From: Pirellulales bacterium
Lineage (GTDB): Bacteria > Planctomycetota > Planctomycetia > Pirellulales > JAICIG01
Direction of reading: 5' to 3'
Assembly: GCA_025924495.1 (NCBI GenBank)
Contig: JAICIG010000143.1
Location: 1-16,516 of the forward strand
Length of the DNA: 16,516 bases
In this document: in pieces, positions 5,058 to 10,888 of the stretch
Layout: each line of letters starts with the position of its first letter
Position numbering within the stretch: position 1 is the first letter of the stretch
Notes under the pieces: generated by a model
Databases searched by the model: none
What the model was told of the DNA's origin: nothing
What the model saw: the letters and a program-made list of their open reading frames with translations, nothing else
Made by a program: the position numbers and the translations under genes

Positions 5058-7276
5058 CAGGCCTTACCTCCTTTCGCCAGAGCGTCCAAGACACGTTTGG
5101 GGATGAGCGGCAACACGGGAACGCGCACGCCCAGGGCGTTACAGACTGCGTTCGAAATGGCGGCGCCCGGACTGATGACCGGCGGTTCGCCCAAACCGAC
5201 CACGCCGCGTTTGTACTCGTCTTCCGGCTGGTGCAGTTCGACGATGATTTCGCCAATGTCGCCCAAGCGAGGCAACTTGTAATCTGCCAACTCGCAGTTC
5301 AAGAAGGCTCCGGTCTTGGGATCCATGATTCGTTCTTCGAACAATGAATAGGCGATGCCCATGATCACGGCGCCGTAGATTTGGCTTTTCGCGGTCCGTG
5401 GACTAACAACTAGCCCCATGTCCTGCACGGCGACGAATTTCTTCATCTTGATCACGCCCGTGTCGCGGTCGACGGCCACTTCGGCCATTTGCACGCCGCC
5501 CACTTGGGAACTGGACAACGGGCTTTCTTCCGCGCCGCGTTGAAACTTGCCTTGCACTTCCAGCGGCTGCATGCCGAGCAAGCCGCAAGCTTCCTTCCAG
5601 CTCAGGCTCTTCTTGGAGTCGTCGGCGACCTGGATGCGGCCTGCTTTTGCTACCAATGAGTCGGCTTCGACGCCGAGCTTCTTGGCGACCTTCTCGCACA
5701 ACTGCCGCAGAGCGTCTTGCGCGGCGCGGCGGTTCGATTCGCTCACCCCGCCGATCGTCGTACTGCCGCCCGAGGGACCGCTGTTGGGATACTTCGAGCT
5801 GCCGATGTTTACCTTCACGGCCGAGATCGGCAAACCAAAAGTTTCCGCGACGACTGCGGCAATCGCGGTTCGCGTGCCGGTGCCGAGATCCTGGCTGCCG
5901 AGCGACGTTTCCACGCCGCCGTCGGGATGAATCTTGAGCAGGCAGGTTGAGTTATGGCCGCCGCCGCCCCATGTGTGCAGCGCCATGCCGAGCCCGGTGA
6001 CGATCGACCCTTGCGCCTTGCCCTTGCCGTGCGGATGCCACTTGGCTTTCCAGTCCATGAGCTTGGCCGCGATTTCCATCTGCTCGCGATAGGTGGCCGC
6101 CATGCTGTGCGCGCCCTTCTTGGGCGAAACGCTATCCAGATTTCGCAGGAAGACATCGTAGCTATCGATGCCCAGCTTCGCCGCGATGTCGTCATAGGCG
6201 GTCTGCGTCATTGCGCACGCTTGCGGATGATTCGGCGCACGCCAGGCCCGGTCGGGACCGGTATCGGTGACAATCGTGGTTTGTTTGCGGCGACGATTCT
6301 TCGGATCGAAGACGTAGGGAATGACCGTCTGGCTGACGCCGCCGGCCTTCGGGCCGCTGGTTCCCCAGTGATGAGAATCCCAAACTGTGACGACGCCGTT
6401 TTTGTCGGCCCCGACCTTGGCCTTGAGATACCCGCTCGGTCGGCAGCCGGCGACTTTCAACTCCTGGTCGCGATCGAGCATCAACTTGACTGCCCGGCCC
6501 GTCTCTTTGGCGATTTGAGCCGCCATGACGCCCCAGGCGTCGGCCGCGAACTTACTGCCGAACCCGCCGCCGATGAAATCGCAATGCACCTCGACGTCGT
6601 CAGCCGTAATCTTGAGCGGGTCGGCGAATTGGCCCGCCGTGCCCGAGACGTTCTGCGTCGAAAGGTGGGCGATCAATTTGTCCCCCCTCCACTCGCAGGT
6701 CGAGCCGTGCGGCTCGAGGCACATGTGCGTAATGACGTTGATGCCGTAATAGCCTTCAACGACGATCGCGGCCTCTTTTAATAGCCGCTCGATCTCCTTG
6801 CCGGCGAACTCGTCTTCGTCGATATCTTCATCGGGTTCGCGTTCGAGTTGCGTGTTCTCGCCGCCCGATGCCGTGCGCTTGGCCTTTTCCGCGGCGGCCA
6901 GATCTTCTTCGTCGACGAACACGTCAAGCATTTCATACTCGACCTTGATCTTCTTGAGCGCCTCGGCGGCAGCCCCTTCCGTATCGGCCGCTACGCATGC
7001 CAAGGCGTCGCCTTGCCAGCGGATTTCGTTGCCCGGCTCTTTCATTGTTTTGACGGCGCGCACGCCGGGCATGGTTTCAGCGCCGCTCGTGTCGATCGCC
7101 TTGATGCGGCAATGGGCGTGCGGGCAACCGAGCAACTTAGCGAACAGCATGCCCTTGCGATTGATGTCGTAAGAATATTTGGCGACGCCGGTAGCCTTCT
7201 CCAGGCCGTCGATACGGTCGTGTTCCTTGCCGATAACCGTCGCCGTGCCGAACTTGGGCCAGCTATATTCAGCCAT
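5057..7276 (-). CDS. Molybdopterin-binding large subunit of a xanthine dehydrogenase/aldehyde oxidase-family enzyme
   Basis: A 739-residue catalytic subunit that hydroxylates an aldehyde, purine or N-heterocycle at a molybdopterin centre. The a/b hammerhead domain covers about 20-120 and the molybdopterin domains about 170-735. Cofactor and active-site motifs are present: TQN with Gln208, GGGFGSK at 236-242, RAWRAPNHPQ at 343-352, SQDLGTGTRT at 461-470, GPSGGSTTIGG at 500-510, and GLGEPPV with the essential Glu697. The substrate cannot be read from the sequence. It most resembles the PaoC/YagR-type three-subunit enzymes. An unusually acidic segment at about 122-160 (EREPDEDIDEDEF) is inserted between the two regions. 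The start at 7276 was chosen over an upstream in-frame start. It gives MAEYSWPK after AAAGGAGG spaced 6 bases, and it overlaps the FeS-subunit stop as TAATG. It has no signal peptide and is probably exported in complex with the Tat-bearing subunit. Confidence 0.94.
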   Translation of the reverse strand: MAEYSWPKFGTATVIGKEHDRIDGLEKATGVAKYSYDINRKGMLFAKLLGCPHAHCRIKAIDTSGAETMPGVRAVKTMKEPGNEIRWQGDALACVAADTEGAAAEALKKIKVEYEMLDVFVDEEDLAAAEKAKRTASGGENTQLEREPDEDIDEDEFAGKEIERLLKEAAIVVEGYYGINVITHMCLEPHGSTCEWRGDKLIAHLSTQNVSGTAGQFADPLKITADDVEVHCDFIGGGFGSKFAADAWGVMAAQIAKETGRAVKLMLDRDQELKVAGCRPSGYLKAKVGADKNGVVTVWDSHHWGTSGPKAGGVSQTVIPYVFDPKNRRRKQTTIVTDTGPDRAWRAPNHPQACAMTQTAYDDIAAKLGIDSYDVFLRNLDSVSPKKGAHSMAATYREQMEIAAKLMDWKAKWHPHGKGKAQGSIVTGLGMALHTWGGGGHNSTCLLKIHPDGGVETSLGSQDLGTGTRTAIAAVVAETFGLPISAVKVNIGSSKYPNSGPSGGSTTIGGVSESNRRAAQDALRQLCEKVAKKLGVEADSLVAKAGRIQVADDSKKSLSWKEACGLLGMQPLEVQGKFQRGAEESPLSSSQVGGVQMAEVAVDRDTGVIKMKKFVAVQDMGLVVSPRTAKSQIYGAVIMGIAYSLFEERIMDPKTGAFLNCELADYKLPRLGDIGEIIVELHQPEDEYKRGVVGLGEPPVISPGAAISNAVCNALGVRVPVLPLIPKRVLDALAKGGKA
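5066..5074 (-). promoter_or_regulatory. Ribosome binding site of the FAD subunit, inside the molybdopterin-subunit gene
   Basis: AAAGGAGGT lies 8 bases before the ATG at 5057. It is read by the upstream gene as part of its C-terminal Lys-Gly-Gly-Lys-Ala. It fixes the FAD-subunit start and, with the TGATG junction, implies translational coupling. Confidence 0.85.
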
Positions 7277-7899
7277 TACTTGCCTCCTTTCACGACTTCC
7301 AGGGCCGCATCGATCACGTTGGCGTAGGTCCCGCAACGGCAGATATTGCCGTTGAGCCCCTCACGAATCTCCTTCTCAGTGGCCTTCGGATTCTTATCGA
7401 GGAAGGCCCGCACGGCGACGACGAAGCCGGGAGTGCAGAAGCCGCACTGCATGGCGTCGTGATGCACGAAAGCGACCGGCACGGCGTCGGGCTGCTTGCC
7501 GCCGAGGCTTTCGACCGTTTGGATCTTTTTCTTGGTGCAAGCTACGGCGAACAACGTATTGGCGCTAACCGGCTTGCCGTCGACGAGCACCGTGCAGGCG
7601 CCGCTCGTCTCGTCGATGCTGACCGGCTTGGCGCCGGTCAGGTCGAGTTGGTATCGCAAGGCATCGAGCAACGTGGTGCGAGTTTCTACCTCGACCTCGT
7701 GCGTTTTGCCGTTAACGTCGAGTTTGATCTTCGTTGGCGCCTTGCCGCTGACGACCTGCGACTTTTTTTCATCCGCAGCGTCGGCTAGACCCGGCCCGGC
7801 GGCCACGGCGCTGACTGCGGCGGCCGCGCCCGAACCTTTCAGAAATGCGCGGCGGCTGACGCCGGCGTTCGGCCGCGAAAGAGGAGCTGAATCCTTCAT
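7276..7899 (-). CDS. Tat-exported [2Fe-2S] subunit of the molybdenum hydroxylase, N-terminal cluster site degenerate
   Basis: A 207-residue subunit related to PaoA/YagT and CoxS. It opens with a twin-arginine signal, SRRAFLK at 15-21, an Ala-rich core, and a likely cleavage after ADA at 39-41, so the enzyme probably works outside the cytoplasm. The C-terminal alpha-helical [2Fe-2S] domain is intact: QCGFC with Cys152 and Cys155, and ICRCG with Cys187 and Cys189. The N-terminal ferredoxin-type domain keeps its fold motifs, but the usual C-D-x-x-x-C-G-A-C is read here as S-I-D-E-T-S-G-A-C (94-102). The fourth ligand position is Asn114, so three of the four ligands are missing. Cys121 is the only other nearby cysteine. 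The start at 7899 was chosen over one 28 codons upstream because GGAGGT lies 7 bases before it and the Tat motif then sits at the normal distance. Confidence 0.92.
   Translation of the reverse strand: MKDSAPLSRPNAGVSRRAFLKGSGAAAAVSAVAAGPGLADAADEKKSQVVSGKAPTKIKLDVNGKTHEVEVETRTTLLDALRYQLDLTGAKPVSIDETSGACTVLVDGKPVSANTLFAVACTKKKIQTVESLGGKQPDAVPVAFVHHDAMQCGFCTPGFVVAVRAFLDKNPKATEKEIREGLNGNICRCGTYANVIDAALEVVKGGK
7283..7290 (-). promoter_or_regulatory. Ribosome binding site of the molybdopterin subunit, inside the FeS-subunit gene
   Basis: AAAGGAGG lies 6 bases before the ATG at 7276. It is also read as the Lys-Gly-Gly of the FeS subunit's C terminus. It decides the start of the large subunit in favour of 7276. 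Confidence 0.85.
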
Positions 7900-7955
7900 C
7901 GCAACGACCTCCAGAGGGAGATTCACAGTGGGTGACTCAATCGGCCCGCGCCGCG

Positions 7956-7983
7956 ATTGTAGCGGTTCCGGGGACAAGAGCAA
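7956..7983 (-). promoter_or_regulatory. Candidate sigma70-type promoter of the molybdenum hydroxylase operon
   Basis: On the minus strand, TTGCTC (7983-7978) and TACAAT (7961-7956) are spaced by 16 bases. The -10 box matches five of six consensus positions. Transcription would begin near 7949, about 50 bases before the FeS-subunit ATG. No operator could be recognised. Confidence 0.5.
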
Positions 7984-7992
7984 CTAAATGTG

Positions 7993-8086
7993 AAATCCGG
8001 AATGCGGAATTTGGGAGGGATGAGTTTTCGCTCAATCGGCGCTTCATCCGTCGTTCCCATTTCCCCATTCCGAATTCCGCATTTGT
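7993..8086. repeat. Paired inverted copies of a dispersed GAATGCGGAATT-type repeat
   Basis: In the 211-base divergent gap between the hydroxylase operon and the nitrilase gene, AATGCGGAATTTGG at 8001-8014 recurs in inverted orientation as CCGAATTCCGCATT at 8070-8083 (one mismatch). The bases between could fold into a long imperfect hairpin that includes a GATGA/TCATC pairing. A third copy lies at 8991-9019. The motif resembles short repeats scattered between genes in planctomycete genomes, which is from memory and not verified here. Confidence 0.6.
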
Positions 8087-8110
8087 CTTCTGGCCGTTAT
8101 GCTTTGGCCC

Positions 8111-8992
8111 ATGAAGAGCAAACTGCGCGTCGCCGGCTGCCAATTCGCCGTAGATGGCGACGTTGAGCGAAACCGCGAGCAGATCATTAGCCAAATCCGC
8201 GAGGCAGCTTCGTTGAAGGCGCGCGTCGCCCATTTCCCCGAGGCGGCGCTTTCGGGCTACGCCGGAGTCGACATACCCGACTTCAGTCGTATGGATTGGG
8301 ATAAGTTGCGGAAGGCAACCGAATCGATCTGCCGCGAGGCGGCAAAGCATAAGATCTGGATCTTGCTCGGCTCGGCGCATCGCCTGTCCGACGGCCATCG
8401 TCCGCACAATGCTCTGTACGTCATCTCCGACGAGGGCCGCGTGATTGATCGCTATGATAAGCGATTTTGCACGGGAACAGACTGCCTCGACGCCTCGGCT
8501 GATCTGGCTCACTACACGCCCGGCAATCATGCCACGACGTTTGACATCGACGGATACCGCTGCGCCGCCTTGATCTGCTACGACTATCGATTCCCCGAAC
8601 TCTACCGCGAACTAAAGAACTTGGGCGTCGAAGTTGTCTTTCAGTCGTTTCATAATGCCCGGCGCGACCACCAGACGTTCCGGCACCGCAACATCTGGAA
8701 GCAGATCGTGCCTGCCACGATGATGTGCCACGCCGCCACCAATTATTTCTGGATTAGCGCGACGAACAGCACCGCCAAGTATTCCATGTGGAGCAATTTC
8801 TTTGTGCGGCCCGACGGACGCATCATCGGGCGGTTAGAGGTGCACGTGCCAGGAGTTTTGTTGAGCGATGTCGATCCCACGCTCGAACTCTGGGATGCCT
8901 CGGGTCCTTGGCGAGAACGCGCCATGCAGGGGAAGCTGCACAGCGGCGAATTAGTGGATGACCCGCGAAGCCTGGATAGACGCTGTTTGTAA
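8111..8992 (+). CDS. Carbon-nitrogen hydrolase (nitrilase superfamily), amidase-like
   Basis: A 293-residue cytoplasmic enzyme of the nitrilase superfamily, which hydrolyses non-peptide C-N bonds, mostly amides. The Glu-Lys-Cys triad is visible: Glu44 in FPEAALSGY, Lys117 in DRYDKRF, and Cys156 in LICYDYRFPEL. The family N terminus KLRVAGCQF and the late motifs GEL and DVDP are also present. The EAALSGY and ICYDYRFPE contexts suit aliphatic or omega-amidase and carbamoylase-like members more than true nitrilases. The substrate cannot be named. The start is uncertain. The ATG at 8111 gives the usual family N terminus, and an in-frame ATG at 8099 would add Met-Leu-Trp-Pro. Neither has a Shine-Dalgarno sequence. 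TATGCT at 8098-8103 could be a -10 box placing transcription start almost at 8111, which would make the message leaderless. Confidence 0.88.
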   Translation: MKSKLRVAGCQFAVDGDVERNREQIISQIREAASLKARVAHFPEAALSGYAGVDIPDFSRMDWDKLRKATESICREAAKHKIWILLGSAHRLSDGHRPHNALYVISDEGRVIDRYDKRFCTGTDCLDASADLAHYTPGNHATTFDIDGYRCAALICYDYRFPELYRELKNLGVEVVFQSFHNARRDHQTFRHRNIWKQIVPATMMCHAATNYFWISATNSTAKYSMWSNFFVRPDGRIIGRLEVHVPGVLLSDVDPTLELWDASGPWRERAMQGKLHSGELVDDPRSLDRRCL

Positions 8993-9019
8993 TGCAGAAT
9001 TCGGAATGCGGATTTCGGA
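8991..9019. repeat. Third copy of the GAATGCGGAATT-type dispersed repeat
   Basis: AATGCAGAATTCGGAATGCG followed by GATTTCGGA begins inside the stop codon of the nitrilase-family gene. It matches the two copies upstream of that gene, so the gene is bracketed by copies of one repeat. The rest of the 163-base gap to the next gene holds a candidate promoter. Confidence 0.6.
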
Positions 9020-9073
9020 CTGGCGGCCAATTGCCAAGATTTTGCATACAAGTTCCGCAATTACTCAGAAGCT

Positions 9074-9102
9074 TGCTTCGCCGGCTAGGGGCATTTACCA
9101 TA
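9074..9102 (+). promoter_or_regulatory. Candidate promoter of the DUF1080 gene
   Basis: TTGCTT at 9074-9079 and TACCAT at 9097-9102 are separated by 17 bases, each matching four of six consensus positions. Transcription would begin about 47 bases before the ATG at 9156. Supported by sequence similarity only. Confidence 0.35.
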
Positions 9103-9155
9103 ACCCTCCTGCCACGCTTGCCTCCTTCCCAGATCTGCTTCCAGAGGACTCAACG

Positions 9156-9854
9156 ATGAAGCTTGCTTCCCTGACTCGGCTCGCAGGTTCGTTCCTCGCG
9201 ACCGCCGCCATGACCGTTGCGGTTCACGCCGCTGACAACACGCCGCCCGAAGGGTTCACGGCCCTGTTTAATGGCAAAGATCTTTCGGGCTGGAAGGGGC
9301 TGATAGCATCGCCGCTTGATAATCCCGCCAAGCGCGCCCAGGCGAAGGCGGAAGAGTTGGCCGAAGCCCAGCAGAAGGCCGACGAGGACATGAAAGCCCA
9401 TTGGAAGGCCGTCGATGGCGTGATTGTGTTCGACGGCAAGGGACGCAGTCTGGCGACGGCCAAGGACTACGGCGATTTCGAACTCTATGTCGATTGGAAA
9501 ATCGAGCCGAAAGGGGATAGCGGCATCTATTTGCGGGGCACGCCTCAAGTGCAAATCTGGGATCCCGCTCTGCAAAACATCGGCTCGGGCGGTCTTTACA
9601 ACAATCAGAAGAACCCCTCGAAGCCGCTGACAACCGCCGACAAACCGGTAGGCGAGTGGAACACGTTCAAAATCAAGATGGTCGGCGACAAGGTCACGGT
9701 GCATCTCAACGACGTGCTCGTCGTCGACAACGTGGTGTTAGAGAACTATTGGGAGCGAGATAAGCCGATTTATCCGACCGGACAAATCGAGTTGCAGAAC
9801 CACGGCAACACGCTGTACTTCAAGAACATCTACATCAAAGAGCTGCCGCGGTAG
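9156..9854 (+). CDS. Secreted DUF1080 (3-keto-disaccharide hydrolase-like) protein
   Basis: A 232-residue protein with a signal peptide (basic N terminus, hydrophobic core about 8-22, likely cleavage after VHA at 23-25) and one DUF1080 domain. This is a concanavalin-like jelly-roll family very abundant in planctomycetes and associated with glycoside or 3-keto-glycoside hydrolysis. Family landmarks are FTALFNGKDLSGWKG at 34-48, AVDGVIVFDGKG at 85-96, YGDFELYVDWKI at 105-116, GDSGIYLRG at 120-128, QVQIWD at 131-136, GEWNTFKI at 167-174, and PTGQIELQNHG at 207-217. A charged, Ala-rich helical insertion at about 57-82 separates the first two strands. The start was chosen for AGAGGA 7 bases upstream and the signal peptide. 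An earlier in-frame start would run through a repeat. Its stop is 4 bases from the stop of the convergent minus-strand gene. Confidence 0.9.
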   Translation: MKLASLTRLAGSFLATAAMTVAVHAADNTPPEGFTALFNGKDLSGWKGLIASPLDNPAKRAQAKAEELAEAQQKADEDMKAHWKAVDGVIVFDGKGRSLATAKDYGDFELYVDWKIEPKGDSGIYLRGTPQVQIWDPALQNIGSGGLYNNQKNPSKPLTTADKPVGEWNTFKIKMVGDKVTVHLNDVLVVDNVVLENYWERDKPIYPTGQIELQNHGNTLYFKNIYIKELPR

Positions 9855-9858
9855 TCGC

Positions 9859-10770
9859 TTAGCGGAGCGCAATGCATCCTTGGACGACGGCGCCATTGGC
9901 CTTCAGTCGCGCTAGGGTTTGCAGTGCGGAGCCTTGTGCGGTCGCATTGAGGTTGATGACGAGATAGATGCCGTCGAACGAGGCGAGCCATGGGTCGTGG
10001 CCGCCGCAATGCGGCCGAACAGACGCAACGATGAAACGGAAATGTTGTTTGCACTGTTTCATTGTCGCACGCCATTGTTCGCTGAGGGGCGTCTCCTCCG
10101 GCGACGCGACCACGCTCGGTCCTAAGAGACTGAGATGCCTTACAGCCGCCGGCTCGATTGCCTGAGACAACTCCACGCGACCAGTTGCGACATCGGCAAG
10201 TCCCGAAATGAGGGTCGCATTCGCCAGGTTGCGCGTGGCCAGATCATGCTCGATCAGCAATACCTCGCCCGCATCACGTTCGGCCAGACATAATGCCAGT
10301 CGGCTCGCAACATAAGCCAACTCTTGCCGCGGGTCTGCAGCAGCCAGCGCCAATGCTAAAGGCGAGCTGTCAGGTCGCTGACCAACCAGATTGTCTGTCA
10401 AGCATCGGAACTGCTGGAGTTGAGACGGCGAGAACCAAACCTCGGGGCAAACAGGGCGCGGTTCGGCAGCCGCCAACAGCGGCTTTGCCAGCGATGACGC
10501 CACAGTTGAGGCTTTTTGTCCAGCCGGCTCGGCCGTAAGCGAAGCTGGGGAAAGAATCTTTGAGTCGACGGGCAGCGGCTTGATTGTCGGCGCAAGCGGC
10601 GCCGAAAGGAGAGCCCCGGTCGGCGGCGCTGTGGCGGTTGGCGACTGGGCCGCGGCCGGCGAGGCGAAGGCCGGCGCCGATTCCGCCCGAACGATCTCCG
10701 CTTTCATCGTCGCCCGCGGCGAGGCGCCCTTGGCCTTGAGCTGCTTCAGCGCTTCATGCAGCCGGCTCAT
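9859..10770 (-). CDS. BY-kinase/CpsD-like protein lacking a recognisable P-loop
   Basis: A 303-residue protein beginning MSRLHEALKQ, close to the MSRIHEAL-type start of exopolysaccharide-associated tyrosine autokinases. Next comes a Pro/Ala-rich linker (about 30-105) and a C-terminal domain resembling the CpsD/Wzc ATPase fold. GEVLLIEHDLA at 168-178 matches the Walker A' strand (usually LLIDxDxR). GLADVATG at 190-197 matches the family GLxDVLxG motif, and LSLLGPS and the final VINLNATAQG strand also fit. The Walker A region expected near 138-150 reads ALALAAADPRQE, with no GKS/T. The Walker B equivalent, FRFIVAS, lacks the Asp. The C terminus has no tyrosine cluster. It is therefore probably a catalytically dead regulatory partner of the upstream polysaccharide genes. 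Starts at 10839 (good GAGAGGG) or 10929 are possible, but that N-terminal extension is encoded by an inverted repeat. Confidence 0.72.
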   Translation of the reverse strand: MSRLHEALKQLKAKGASPRATMKAEIVRAESAPAFASPAAAQSPTATAPPTGALLSAPLAPTIKPLPVDSKILSPASLTAEPAGQKASTVASSLAKPLLAAAEPRPVCPEVWFSPSQLQQFRCLTDNLVGQRPDSSPLALALAAADPRQELAYVASRLALCLAERDAGEVLLIEHDLATRNLANATLISGLADVATGRVELSQAIEPAAVRHLSLLGPSVVASPEETPLSEQWRATMKQCKQHFRFIVASVRPHCGGHDPWLASFDGIYLVINLNATAQGSALQTLARLKANGAVVQGCIALR

Positions 10771-10795
10771 GCGAACATCAGGCCCTGGACCTTCC

Positions 10796-10855
10796 GGAAA
10801 GGGCTGGGGGGAGGGCGTTCCTGTCAAGTCCGCCGCCATCACCCTAGCCCTCTCC
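10796..10855. repeat. Imperfect inverted repeat between the AAA ATPase and the BY-kinase-like gene
   Basis: Arms at 10796-10815 (GGAAAGGGCTGGGGGGAGGG) and 10836-10855 (CCATCACCCTAGCCCTCTCC) pair at 16 of 20 positions around 20 bases. The GAGAGGGCTAGGGTGA type of sequence resembles a dispersed intergenic repeat common in planctomycetes and some other bacteria, which is from memory. If so, in-frame translation across it (reading ...TPSPQPFPEGPG) is spurious. Confidence 0.5.
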
Positions 10856-10888
10856 TCTGCTCGTTGAAGGTTTTGCGAACCTGTGCGG

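Noticed and set aside
4275..6781. Plus-strand open frames (335 and 275 codons) over the FAD and molybdopterin subunit genes
   Set aside because: They are Arg/Ala-rich shadow translations without motifs, opposite two unmistakable genes.
9071..9170. GAAGCTTGCTTC occurring twice (near 9070 and 9158)
   Set aside because: A 12-base coincidence. The second copy is coding sequence (Met-Lys-Leu-Ala-Ser), with no flanking similarity to suggest a repeat.
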